The position numbers were made by a program, and so were the translations under genes. This document shows positions 7,771-15,906 of a stretch of DNA of 37,634 nucleotides, piece by piece (within the stretch, counting starts at the first letter, position 1; every line of letters starts with the position of its first letter). The stretch is taken from NCBI GenBank assembly GCA_902766595.1, contig CACXEJ010000014.1:1-37634 (forward strand), in the 5' to 3' direction. Source of the stretch: Ruminococcus flavefaciens. Its GTDB lineage: Bacteria; Bacillota; Clostridia; Oscillospirales; Ruminococcaceae. Under the pieces are notes generated by a model, which was given only the letters and a program-made list of their open reading frames with translations, had not been told where the DNA came from and did no database searches.

Positions 7771-9174
7771 ATGAGTGGGTATACAGTAAGCGAAATACAT
7801 GATATAGTTGAACATCAGAGAAAGTATTTCAGAAGCGGTGAAACACTCAGCATAGATTTCAGGATAAGACAACTGAAAAAACTGAAGAAAATGATCGTAC
7901 AGAATGAAGCTGAAATGATAAAGGCGTTGAATGTGGACCTTGGGCGTCATGAAACAGAATCATATATTTGTGATGTCGGAAGTATTATACTTGAGATCAA
8001 CGAAATACTTCATGGTCTGAAAAAATGGGCAAAACCAGAAACACATTTCAGTGGTCTTGCTTGCTTTCCAAGTTTGTTTACCAAGGTCTATAAGATGCCG
8101 TATGGTGTTTCACTTATCATATCTCCGTTTAACTTCCCGTTTTTACTTTCACTTGGTGTACTGGCTGCGAGCATTGCCGGAGGAAACACATCAATAATTA
8201 AAGCAAGTTCAAAATCTGTTGCGTGCACAGAATTACTGGAAAAAATGGTCTCACAGACATTCCCTGAGAAATATGTCAAGGTCATCGGCGGTGGTCATGA
8301 TGTTGCAGATATTTGTCTTGACGAACGTGTGGATAAAATATTCTATACAGGCTCAACTAAAGTAGGCGTTCATGTACTGAACAAGGCTTCAAAAAATCTT
8401 ACTCCTGTTGCACTGGAGCTTGGCGGAGAAAACGGAAACTGGTGTATAATAAGAAAGGATGCGGATCTTAAGGATGCTGCAAGAAAAATTGCGTTTTTCA
8501 AAATGCTTAACAGCGGGCAAGTGTGCATTAATATTAATCAGGTAGCTGTTGAGGAAGAGGCGGCAGATAAATTTGTCAGTGAATTGAAAAAAGCTTTTAT
8601 TTCGCAAATTGGAGATGCAATCTCCAATGATGAATATCCGAAGCTTATAAACAGGAATGCATATGAAAAATGCGCTCTTGAAGTCGATGAATACAGAGAC
8701 AGAGTTGTATTTGGTGGAAATGGAGATCCTGAGACGAACAAATATGCTCCTACAATCATATATCCGGTAAATATCGATGATGATATCATTAAGCATGAGC
8801 TGTTCAATCCTATTCTTCCCATTTTGAAATTTAATAACGTTGAAAACCTGCTTGAAACAATTTCAGAAAGAGAACATGGTCTGGCATTATATGTTTTTAC
8901 AAAGAATATACGCTGGGCAAAAAAAGTTATGTCTACGCAGCAGTTTGGTGGAGGATGTATCAACGAGGTGTGTTTGCATCTTATGACCAAAGGAGTTCCG
9001 TTCAACGGAACCGGCCATTCAGGAATGGGCGCTTATCATGGTGAATGGGGCTTCAGGGAGTTTACACATCCTACAACGGTTCTGATAGGTTCAAATAAAT
9101 TCAATATGCCTCTTCGTGAGCATCCGTACAGCAATAATATAAAAATGCGATTATTGAAGTTCTTTGAGAAATGA
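7771..9174 (+). CDS. Aldehyde dehydrogenase, class 3-like
   Basis: 467 residues from the ATG at 7771 with GGAGG seven bases upstream. It oxidises an aldehyde to the carboxylate with NAD(P). SPFNFPFLLSLG is the conserved nucleotide/substrate segment, FYTGSTKVG the coenzyme-binding turn, Glu216 in ELGG the general base and Cys252 in NSGQVCI the catalytic thiol. The length, the absence of an N-terminal extension and a hydrophobic/basic C-terminal tail (IKMRLLKFFEK) fit class 3 fatty or aryl aldehyde dehydrogenases such as YwdH-type enzymes. ELGGEN replaces the common ELGGK/ELGGS continuation. The gene stands alone, ends in a strong terminator and precedes the biosynthetic cluster. It could supply a carboxylic acid to it, but nothing in the sequence proves this; aldehyde detoxification is equally likely. 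Confidence 0.88.
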   Translation: MSGYTVSEIHDIVEHQRKYFRSGETLSIDFRIRQLKKLKKMIVQNEAEMIKALNVDLGRHETESYICDVGSIILEINEILHGLKKWAKPETHFSGLACFPSLFTKVYKMPYGVSLIISPFNFPFLLSLGVLAASIAGGNTSIIKASSKSVACTELLEKMVSQTFPEKYVKVIGGGHDVADICLDERVDKIFYTGSTKVGVHVLNKASKNLTPVALELGGENGNWCIIRKDADLKDAARKIAFFKMLNSGQVCININQVAVEEEAADKFVSELKKAFISQIGDAISNDEYPKLINRNAYEKCALEVDEYRDRVVFGGNGDPETNKYAPTIIYPVNIDDDIIKHELFNPILPILKFNNVENLLETISEREHGLALYVFTKNIRWAKKVMSTQQFGGGCINEVCLHLMTKGVPFNGTGHSGMGAYHGEWGFREFTHPTTVLIGSNKFNMPLREHPYSNNIKMRLLKFFEK

Positions 9175-9207
9175 AATTATTACAGAATGAATGGAAATAT
9201 CAGAATA

Positions 9208-9243
9208 AGCGTATGTACTGAAACAGTACATACGCTGTTTTTT
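9208..9243 (+). terminator. Intrinsic terminator after the aldehyde dehydrogenase
   Basis: A perfect 13-base-pair stem (AGCGTATGTACTG, loop AAA, then the complement) is followed by G and six T. It lies 34 bases after the stop codon and separates this gene from the oppositely oriented condensation gene. Confidence 0.92.
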
Positions 9244-9313
9244 ACGTTGAAATCTTTACATTAGTGTTCGTGATAAAAATTATTCTTTTGTTACATATTC
9301 AACTTCCGTATTA

Positions 9314-10603
9314 TCATTCGAGCGTTAGATCATTAAGGTCAGCTTCAGTAAGGAAATAATTGATATGCTTCATTATTGCTTCAACGTCTTCCGCAGGCCA
9401 CAGTTTCAAGCTGCAATGAACGTTGAATTCGACAGTCTGAGGGTAGTACAATACAAACAGCGCGAGCAGAATTCCGTACTGAGTATCTACCTTCGGGGTA
9501 AAAACGGACATTTTGAATTTGCTTAGCATTTTTTCAGTGTTGTTCATTTCGGTAAAGTTTTCGTAAGATACACCAAACTGTCCTTCTGCAAGTGATCTTG
9601 TGATTTCGTAAGGGATATAAGCATCGTGGTCGTTGGCATCGTATATTGCAGAGCTGACTTTTTTTATTAGTTCGCCTGCATTGGTACACCCTTCAAGGTT
9701 TGTTCTTGTTGGAAGAACTTTAACAAATGGTCCTAATGTGTCCTTGTAGCGTTTGTCATTTCTGCCCGCAGATGTATAATGAACCTGAATGTCTTTTTTG
9801 TCGTAAACTTTATATATAGCATAATAATAAGCCGCAATCGAGAGTGTAAAGGCGGATACTCTGAATTCCTTTGCCTTTTTTTCAAGCTGTGCTTTATCGA
9901 CGGAAAGGTGGAAGAGTTGATCTGATGTTTTATTCGGAATATCCGTTACAGGACTGAGCTTGACAGGCTTGTAATCCTTCATGATCTCTTTCCAGTATTT
10001 TATAAGTTCCGCACTGTGATCAAGTTCATAGCTTTCACACTCAGAGTAATACTGGAGCAGGGAAGACGGCTTTGAACGTTTCCACAGGACTTTGGGAGTT
10101 ATATAGTTTTTGAGCAGGGCTGTACCGGCTGTGACAAGCGACTGTCCGTCAAAATTCATATGATCTACACTGAAAAGCATAATATGATCAGTCTCAGAAA
10201 GATCGTAGATGATGACTTTGACAGGAATGCTGCTGAAAATTGGTATCTCTGTCATAAGTTCATTTTTTATCATTTCGTGAACTCTTTCGAGCTTTTCATC
10301 GGTGCTTGCTCCGGGCACTTCTTCACGGCGAAGTTTGAAATCAACACTGTCTATAAGTCTGACCTTTATTCCATCTTCCTGATCAAGAACCATCATTCGC
10401 AGTGCTTCGTTGTCCTCAATGAGTTTTTGAACCGAAAGCTCCATTTTATTATAGTCTAATCTGTTTTCGATCCGAAGTGCAAAATATACCTGATCATAGC
10501 CGTTTTCAGGTGTTCTTAGCTCCATAAGCGCCTTGCAGATCGAAGGCGTGTGAAAAATGCTGTTACCATTTTTATCTGTGTAGAATTCGTAGTTGTTATT
10601 CAT
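9314..10603 (-). CDS. Free-standing NRPS condensation-domain protein
   Basis: 429 residues from the ATG at 10603, which has GGAGG before it; the frame is open 24 codons further but without a usable start. The whole protein is one condensation-type domain of the CoA-dependent acyltransferase superfamily. The catalytic motif reads VDHMNFDGQS (His148, Asp152): the second histidine and DG of HHxxxDG are kept, while the first histidine is Asp147, so the motif also satisfies the DxxxxDxxS pattern of heterocyclisation domains. The N-terminal signature typical of cyclisation domains is absent. It probably joins an acyl or aminoacyl thioester to an amine or alcohol in trans with carriers of the cluster. 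It faces away from the main operon and has its own promoter. Confidence 0.85.
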   Translation of the reverse strand: MNNNYEFYTDKNGNSIFHTPSICKALMELRTPENGYDQVYFALRIENRLDYNKMELSVQKLIEDNEALRMMVLDQEDGIKVRLIDSVDFKLRREEVPGASTDEKLERVHEMIKNELMTEIPIFSSIPVKVIIYDLSETDHIMLFSVDHMNFDGQSLVTAGTALLKNYITPKVLWKRSKPSSLLQYYSECESYELDHSAELIKYWKEIMKDYKPVKLSPVTDIPNKTSDQLFHLSVDKAQLEKKAKEFRVSAFTLSIAAYYYAIYKVYDKKDIQVHYTSAGRNDKRYKDTLGPFVKVLPTRTNLEGCTNAGELIKKVSSAIYDANDHDAYIPYEITRSLAEGQFGVSYENFTEMNNTEKMLSKFKMSVFTPKVDTQYGILLALFVLYYPQTVEFNVHCSLKLWPAEDVEAIMKHINYFLTEADLNDLTLE

Positions 10604-10636
10604 AGTTACCTCCGTTAGCATAATATAACAGGTATT

Positions 10637-10665
10637 ATTATACAATGAATGTAAATGAAAGTCAA
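10637..10665 (-). promoter_or_regulatory. Promoter of the free-standing condensation gene
   Basis: On the minus strand: TTGACT, 17 bases, TATAAT. The -10 box is 33 bases before the ATG at 10603. It has the same boxes and spacer length as the promoter on the opposite strand at 10832-10860. Confidence 0.75.
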
Positions 10666-10831
10666 GATAAAGCAATCTTTTTAAAATAAACCGCTATAAT
10701 AGACATTTTTCTGCTGTTAGTCTAAACTTACTGATGCAAATAATTTTGTTTATGATGATGCAGAGAAGATAAATAATTGTGATGTTTTTAAGAATTTTTT
10801 TATAGAAAAAGACGATTTGTTTTTTCAGCTA

Positions 10832-10860
10832 TTGACTTACATAAGAGTTTTTTATATAAT
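10832..10860 (+). promoter_or_regulatory. Promoter of the KS-SDR-TE-TE-NRPS operon
   Basis: TTGACT, 17 bases, TATAAT on the plus strand, 136 bases before the KS start. Together with the promoter at 10637-10665 it forms a divergent pair. The 166 bases between the two show only AT-rich sequence; no gene or clear operator was recognised there. Confidence 0.75.
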
Positions 10861-10889
10861 CATTACTGTGTGTTTGTATATGATAACAA

Positions 10890-10960
10890 ATTGCAGTTTT
10901 CTGCAATATTTATTATGAACCGTTGTTAGCACAGTCAAACATAGATAAGCGTTTACGCTT
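10890..10960 (+). promoter_or_regulatory. Structured leader with hairpin and operator-like site
   Basis: The untranslated leader has a 7-base-pair hairpin at 10890-10907 (ATTGCAG, TTTT, CTGCAAT) and an inverted repeat at 10947-10960 (AAGCG, TTTA, CGCTT). The second resembles sites of LacI/CcpA-family repressors and partly matches the catabolite-response consensus: AANCG is present, but the outer T, G and A differ. A repressor bound there would block elongation. This is inference from sequence shape only. Confidence 0.35.
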
Positions 10961-10996
10961 GAACGACTTCATTTTTTTAAGAAAGGAATGTAATAT

Positions 10997-13549
10997 ATGA
11001 AAAAAATTGCTGTTATTGGAATGAGTTCCCGTCTGCCTGATGCTGATGATCTTGAACAGCTGCACTGCAATCTTCTCCAGAAGAAGGTGAGTATGCACAA
11101 GGTGAGCAACGAGAGAAACTCTCTGTTCAGGGTGTATGGAACTGAGAATGGAAAGATCAGTCAATTGAAGGATATAGATTTGTTTGATAATCATTTCTTT
11201 GGCATATCAAATAAAGAAGCGAAGGCTATGTCACCTGAAATGCGTCTTTCCTTGGAAAATGCCGCAATGGCGATAATGGATGCCGGCTATTCTCTTGAAT
11301 CTTTAAAGGGCACTGACTGCGGCGTTATAACTGTCCAGTCTGACAGTTCATACAGATCGACGCTAAAGGATAGAGATGCATTTTCCTTTATTGGCGGAAT
11401 TCCGGCAATGACCTGCGGAAATATCGCATATTATCTTGATCTTAGAGGACCTAATATATCGCTTGCAAGTACTTGTTCATCTTCACTCCTTGCTTTGTAT
11501 GAAGCTGCCGTGAAACTTTCAGCAAATGAAGCTGATCTTATGCTTGTCGGCGGCTCTGAGCTTTCGCTTCTTGGAAATGACGAAATTAAGGAGATAAACT
11601 CCGTCGGTATTATTTCTAAAAGCGGCAATTGCCTTCCTTTTGATGAAAATGCTGATGGTACGCTTCCGGGAGAGGGAACTGCATTTGTTCTTTTGAAGAG
11701 ATATGAGGACGCAGTCAAGGATAACGATCATATATATGGAACTATTCTTTCGGGGGCTGTAAATGGCAATGGAAACCGAAGCGGAAATCCCACAGCTCCA
11801 AGTGCTGAGGCACAGGCTGAGGTCATAAGCAAAGCATGGAAAAATGCTGGTGTAACTTCCGCAGACATCACAGATATTGAGGCACACGGAACTGCAACAA
11901 AGGTCGGTGACCCGATCGAGATCAGCGCTTTGAACAAGTGCGTCAGCGATGGGGATATACATATCAGTGCGCTGAAATCCAATATCGGACACTTAGGAAA
12001 TATGTCCGGAATAGCTTCGCTGGTCAAGGTGCTTTGCGGCTTTAAGTACAATACAGCTTATCCTGTTGCAGGTTTAAAAAAGGTTAATAGCGATCTTCAG
12101 CTTTCATCTTCCTTATCGCTGCTTTCTGAACCTTATTACTATCCGGAAGGAAAGCGACGCATCTGCGGCATAAGTTCATTTGGTTTTAATGGAACCAACG
12201 TGCATATTGTCGTTGAGAATAATATCGATAAAGCTGAGACAAGTCAGGCTGATGAAGCTGGTATTCTTGTGCTAAGTGTTAAATCACCCAATTCATACAG
12301 GCGCTATGCTGATAGTATTTATCAAGCTTTGGCATTCTCTGATAGCTCTGTTGATGATATTGCTTATACGTTAAACTGCTGCCGTGATACATATGAATAC
12401 AGAACTGCTGTCTCATATAGAAATAAAAAAGACCTTTTAAACAAGCTCGCAGCGAGCAGTATTGATAAAAAGCCAGAGCATAAAAGGTTTTGTTTGACGA
12501 TCGTTAAAAGCAGTGATGATATAACAAAAGAGAAACTGCTCGGCGATGCAGGCAAACTTAAACAGCTTTGCGTTCTTGGTATTGAGTTTGATGAGTTTTT
12601 ACTCGACGGTTACGGTGCAGCCGTAGCTGAACTTGCAGATGATCTTTCACGCTTAGATGATGTATATAACAGCCTGACATCTGATGCTTATGATAATGAG
12701 ATCGCTGATAATAATTTGAATGCCGAAGATATTATCGTTTCTCTTGGAGCATCATTTAACGGCATTGATATAGGAACAGAATACGGTATTTATGAAGCAG
12801 CTGCTGCGTGGATAAGAAACGGCGGGGATATTGATCTTCAGCTGCTTTACAAGGATAAAAACGTGAGAAGAGTTCCGGTTCCCTGCGACATATTTGACAG
12901 GCAGAAGCTCTGGGGTGAAATAACAGATCATACCGGAAATGCAGAACCGGTATATGCTGATAAACCTGCTGTTTCTGAGGAGAAAGAAATCGCCGGATAT
13001 GTGAAAACAAGTGAAACTGAAAATAAGAGATCATCATTAAATCATAGAGATATTCTTCTTAATGCGTGGCGTAAGGCTTTAGGCGATGACAGCCTTGGTG
13101 AAAATGATTCACTTTTTGATTTTGGCGCAAACTCTATGAGTATGCTCAGCGTTTTGAGTGAGTTGAAAACTGAATACGGAATTGATCTCAGTGTTGAGGA
13201 CATATATGAATATGAAACTGTAGGAGAACAGGCTGAATACCTTGACAGCATCTCATCAGATGTACTGACCATCCCTTCACAGCCCGAAAAATCAGCTGTT
13301 ATCAGTGATGCTGCGGAAGAAAATAAGTGCAGTATTAAAGAGATCCTTTTAAAGCTTTGGAGAGATGCTCTGGGTGATGAGGCTATCTCCGAAAATGATT
13401 CTGTATTCGATTTCGGCGCAAATTCTATGTCTGCTATGACTGTTATTGCCGAACTTAAAGACAGATGCGGCGCAGACCTGAGTGTTGAGGACATATATGA
13501 ATATGAAACTATCAGAGAACAGTCTGATTATCTCGGAGGTGCAGCCTGA
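10997..13549 (+). CDS. Ketosynthase with degenerate acyltransferase linker and two tandem ACPs
   Basis: 850 residues. The ketosynthase (1 to about 410) has the full triad: Cys160 in STCSSSL, His297 in EAHGTATKVGDPIE and His332 in KSNIGHLG, so it should form carbon-carbon bonds by decarboxylative Claisen condensation. Residues about 415-650 look like the remains of an acyltransferase: GIEFDEFLLDGYGAAVAEL aligns with the region that normally carries GHSxG, but has DGYGA (537-541). The usual post-acyltransferase segment, GGDIDLQLLY with RRVPVPCDIFDRQKLW, follows. Two acyl carrier domains end the protein, each with DFGANSMS (Ser713, Ser810 for phosphopantetheine), nearly identical to each other. 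Extender units must be loaded in trans. It is the first gene of the operon; its TGA overlaps the next ATG. Confidence 0.88.
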   Translation: MKKIAVIGMSSRLPDADDLEQLHCNLLQKKVSMHKVSNERNSLFRVYGTENGKISQLKDIDLFDNHFFGISNKEAKAMSPEMRLSLENAAMAIMDAGYSLESLKGTDCGVITVQSDSSYRSTLKDRDAFSFIGGIPAMTCGNIAYYLDLRGPNISLASTCSSSLLALYEAAVKLSANEADLMLVGGSELSLLGNDEIKEINSVGIISKSGNCLPFDENADGTLPGEGTAFVLLKRYEDAVKDNDHIYGTILSGAVNGNGNRSGNPTAPSAEAQAEVISKAWKNAGVTSADITDIEAHGTATKVGDPIEISALNKCVSDGDIHISALKSNIGHLGNMSGIASLVKVLCGFKYNTAYPVAGLKKVNSDLQLSSSLSLLSEPYYYPEGKRRICGISSFGFNGTNVHIVVENNIDKAETSQADEAGILVLSVKSPNSYRRYADSIYQALAFSDSSVDDIAYTLNCCRDTYEYRTAVSYRNKKDLLNKLAASSIDKKPEHKRFCLTIVKSSDDITKEKLLGDAGKLKQLCVLGIEFDEFLLDGYGAAVAELADDLSRLDDVYNSLTSDAYDNEIADNNLNAEDIIVSLGASFNGIDIGTEYGIYEAAAAWIRNGGDIDLQLLYKDKNVRRVPVPCDIFDRQKLWGEITDHTGNAEPVYADKPAVSEEKEIAGYVKTSETENKRSSLNHRDILLNAWRKALGDDSLGENDSLFDFGANSMSMLSVLSELKTEYGIDLSVEDIYEYETVGEQAEYLDSISSDVLTIPSQPEKSAVISDAAEENKCSIKEILLKLWRDALGDEAISENDSVFDFGANSMSAMTVIAELKDRCGADLSVEDIYEYETIREQSDYLGGAA
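13190..13510 (+). repeat. Direct repeat from a recent ACP duplication
   Basis: The 30 bases at 13190-13219 recur exactly at 13481-13510, 291 bases (97 codons) apart and in frame. They encode SVEDIYEYET at the end of each carrier domain. The rest of the two domains is similar but has diverged, so part of the sequence may be kept alike by recombination. Confidence 0.85.
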
Positions 13550-14301
13550 TGTCTGATGATATCAAACGAACGGTTCTTATCACGGGAAGTGTGAGGGGAA
13601 TAGGTGAAGCAGCTGCAATTGCATTTGCTGAGAAGGGCTATAACGTAGCGGTTAACTGCCGGAATAAAGCCAGACTTGCCGCTGCTGAGAAAGTTGCAGA
13701 AAGATGCAGGAAATTCGGTGTCGAAGCAGAGTGTTTTGCTGCGGATGTTTCTTTGTATGAGGAGTGCAGCACAATGGTCGATGCTGTTGTAAAACGCTTT
13801 GGAACGGTCGATGTGCTTGTGAATAATGCCGGTATATATGTACTGGATATGCTCAGCAGTGCTTCACCTGATGATTTTCGCAGAATGGTGGCTGTTAATC
13901 AGGAGTCTGTGTTTTATATGATGAAGCTTTGCAGTAAATATATGATGAAGAACAAGTTCGGAAGAATAATCAATATTACTTCATCTGCGGGACTTTATGG
14001 AGCAATGGGGTTATTTTCATACAGTGCAGCTAAGGGGGCGGTTGCTGCAATGACGAGATCTGCCGCAAAGGAACTTGCTTCGAGAAAAATTACTGTTAAC
14101 GCTATCGCTCCCGGAATGGTCAGAACAGATATGTCAGCAGAGTATACAGATGAACAGAAAAAAATGTTTCTGAGAAACGTTGGTATGCACAGATTTGCTG
14201 AACCTGAGGAGATAGCTGCCGCAGCTGTATTTCTGGCATCTGAAAAGGCAGCTTATATAACCGGTGAGATACTGGAAATAAACGGCAGTCTTGCAAGGTA
14301 G
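13549..14301 (+). CDS. SDR-family ketoreductase (FabG-like)
   Basis: 250 residues, typical for 3-oxoacyl-ACP reductases. ITGSVRGIG is the NADPH-binding loop, VNNAG the structural motif, and Ser145 or Ser146, Tyr158 and Lys162 (SYSAAKG) the catalytic residues. The basic residue after TGS favours NADPH. The ATG overlaps the KS stop as TGATG, so the two proteins are translated together and the enzyme most likely reduces the beta-keto group made by that ketosynthase while it is bound to the tandem carrier domains. The C-terminal ITGEILEINGSLAR is normal. It replaces a built-in ketoreductase domain, which neither KS protein has. Confidence 0.9.
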   Translation: MSDDIKRTVLITGSVRGIGEAAAIAFAEKGYNVAVNCRNKARLAAAEKVAERCRKFGVEAECFAADVSLYEECSTMVDAVVKRFGTVDVLVNNAGIYVLDMLSSASPDDFRRMVAVNQESVFYMMKLCSKYMMKNKFGRIINITSSAGLYGAMGLFSYSAAKGAVAAMTRSAAKELASRKITVNAIAPGMVRTDMSAEYTDEQKKMFLRNVGMHRFAEPEEIAAAAVFLASEKAAYITGEILEINGSLAR

Positions 14302-14320
14302 CTGTGTCAGAGGAGCAATA

Positions 14321-14392
14321 ATGTCAAGACCTTTTATTGAGATCAGTGGAGTTTCAAAGCACTGCGGCACAGTAAAAAATAAAAAGACTTGA
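14321..14392 (+). pseudogene. 23-codon stub resembling the start of an ABC-transporter ATPase
   Basis: GAGGAG, five bases and then ATG open a frame encoding MSRPFIEISGVSKHCGTVKN before a TGA at 14390-14392. The pattern IEIxGVSKxxGxVK is how many ABC ATPases begin, just before the first strand and Walker A. Walker A and everything after are missing. It lies in the 123-base gap between the reductase and thioesterase genes. The likely reading is that an ABC gene once stood here and was deleted; the intact ABC pair now sits at 24156-27190. A functional small peptide is possible but less likely. Confidence 0.45.
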
Positions 14393-14424
14393 TATGATAC
14401 AAATAATGAAAGGAATTGATCGGT

Positions 14425-15135
14425 TTGAGTAAGATCAAATTATTCTGCTTTGCAAATGCAGGCGGATCTGTAATGTGTTTCAATCAATTAAAGCAGAAGA
14501 TCAGCTCTGAATATGAAGTGGTACTTATGGAGCTTCCGGGAAGAGGGCTTCGTGCAAAGGAAAAGCCGTATTCTGATATGGAGGAGCTTATCGAGGATAT
14601 ATACAAAAAAGTTTGCGAGATAAAAGGAAATTCGGATTTTGCTTTTTTTGGCCACAGCTTCGGTGTATTGATACTTTTTGAATTGTGCAAGCGTATAGCT
14701 GCTGACGGAGGAAAAGATCCGGAATTCATTTTTGTTCTCGGAAACCGTCCTCCATGCCTGCCTGCGGAGCATTATTACGGTCATCTCAGTGATGATGAAT
14801 TTATGGATGATCTCATCAGCTTCGGAGGTATAAATGAAATACTCGCTCAGAACCGTGATGCAATGAGATATTTCCTTGGTATCATAAGGTCGGATTTCAA
14901 CATTATTGAAAAATTTGACTGCCGGAAGCCTGATGCGCCGTTTGACTTTGATATATATGCATTCGGCGGTATGGATGATAATACCTTTACCCGTGATCTT
15001 ATATATGAATGGAAGAATTACACTGCAAAAAAGTGTTCTGTTGAGCTTTATGAAGGAGATCATTTCTTCATTGATCAAAACAGTGATAAAATAGCAGCTG
15101 TCATCAACAAGGCAGCTTCTGAAAAGAGAGGATAA
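14425..15135 (+). CDS. Type II thioesterase (serine nucleophile)
   Basis: 236 residues if the TTG at 14425 is the start; an AAAGGA site about ten bases upstream fits it, while a TTG at 14416 is too close to that site. External thioesterases of this family remove wrong or stalled acyl groups from carrier domains and sometimes release the product. LFCFANAGGS is the N-terminal oxyanion region, FFGHSFG carries nucleophile Ser78, FGGMDD the aspartate and EGDHFFI the histidine, so the triad is complete. The next gene starts three bases after the stop. It is one of three such genes in the cluster, so its precise role is not clear. Confidence 0.87.
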   Translation: MSKIKLFCFANAGGSVMCFNQLKQKISSEYEVVLMELPGRGLRAKEKPYSDMEELIEDIYKKVCEIKGNSDFAFFGHSFGVLILFELCKRIAADGGKDPEFIFVLGNRPPCLPAEHYYGHLSDDEFMDDLISFGGINEILAQNRDAMRYFLGIIRSDFNIIEKFDCRKPDAPFDFDIYAFGGMDDNTFTRDLIYEWKNYTAKKCSVELYEGDHFFIDQNSDKIAAVINKAASEKRG

Positions 15136-15138
15136 GTT

Positions 15139-15891
15139 ATGAACGGAAATAAATGGTTCGCACATTGCGCAGAACATGAAAACGCTTTAAATGTCATATG
15201 CTTTGGTTATGCCGGAGCGAGCGCATCGTACTTTACTCCTTGGGCAAAGCATATCCCGGAGGGCTATTCGCTTTTGCCTGTGCTTCTTCCGCAGAGAGAA
15301 ACAAGATCAAAGGAGAAAATGCCGAATTCGCTGACAGCTCTTGCTGAGACTTTTGCGGCTGAAAACGAGGAGCTCCTCACTAAACCTGTTGTGTTCTTCG
15401 GACACTGCACCGGTGCTGTTATCGCATACGAGGCTGCAAAGTTTATGGAGAAAAACTATGGGACATCACCGCTTTGCATAGTGGCATCAAGCTCTCCTTC
15501 ACCGGCATTCACTCTTCTCAAAGATGATATAAGCCGGTTCACAAATGAGGAGTTTGCCGGAAAACTTGCCGAAATGGGCATAATCGACAAAGCTATGGCT
15601 GCAAATCCGGTGTTCCTGAACTATTATATGCCGATAATCAGAACGGATTTTGATATGCACAATAAGTATTCATCAGGTGATGACGTGAAGATCAGCTGCC
15701 CTGTTATATGTACATACGGCAGTGAAGATGAGCTTATCTCAAAGGAACAGATCGAAGACTGGAAAAGGTTTACTTCCGGAAGTATTGAGCTCAGGACTTT
15801 TGCCGGCAAGCATTTCTATCTTGATGATCAGCTCGGTAATTATCTGAAATTCATTTTCGATGAAAAACTTGCTGCGCTTAATGAAAAATAA
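15139..15891 (+). CDS. Type II-like thioesterase with cysteine nucleophile
   Basis: 250 residues, full length. The fold signatures match the preceding gene: ICFGYAGASAS near the start, an aspartate in YGSEDELIS and a histidine in AGKHFYLDD. The nucleophile elbow, however, reads FFGHCTGAVIAYE, with Cys90 where type II thioesterases have serine. Cysteine at this place is known in some thioesterases that make strained or less stable products, because the acyl-enzyme is more reactive. The large NRPS that follows has no release domain of its own, and this gene lies immediately before it (15 bases), so it may be the releasing or cyclising enzyme. That is inference; editing remains possible. Confidence 0.85.
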   Translation: MNGNKWFAHCAEHENALNVICFGYAGASASYFTPWAKHIPEGYSLLPVLLPQRETRSKEKMPNSLTALAETFAAENEELLTKPVVFFGHCTGAVIAYEAAKFMEKNYGTSPLCIVASSSPSPAFTLLKDDISRFTNEEFAGKLAEMGIIDKAMAANPVFLNYYMPIIRTDFDMHNKYSSGDDVKISCPVICTYGSEDELISKEQIEDWKRFTSGSIELRTFAGKHFYLDDQLGNYLKFIFDEKLAALNEK

Positions 15892-15906
15892 TGATAGGAG
15901 AATTCT

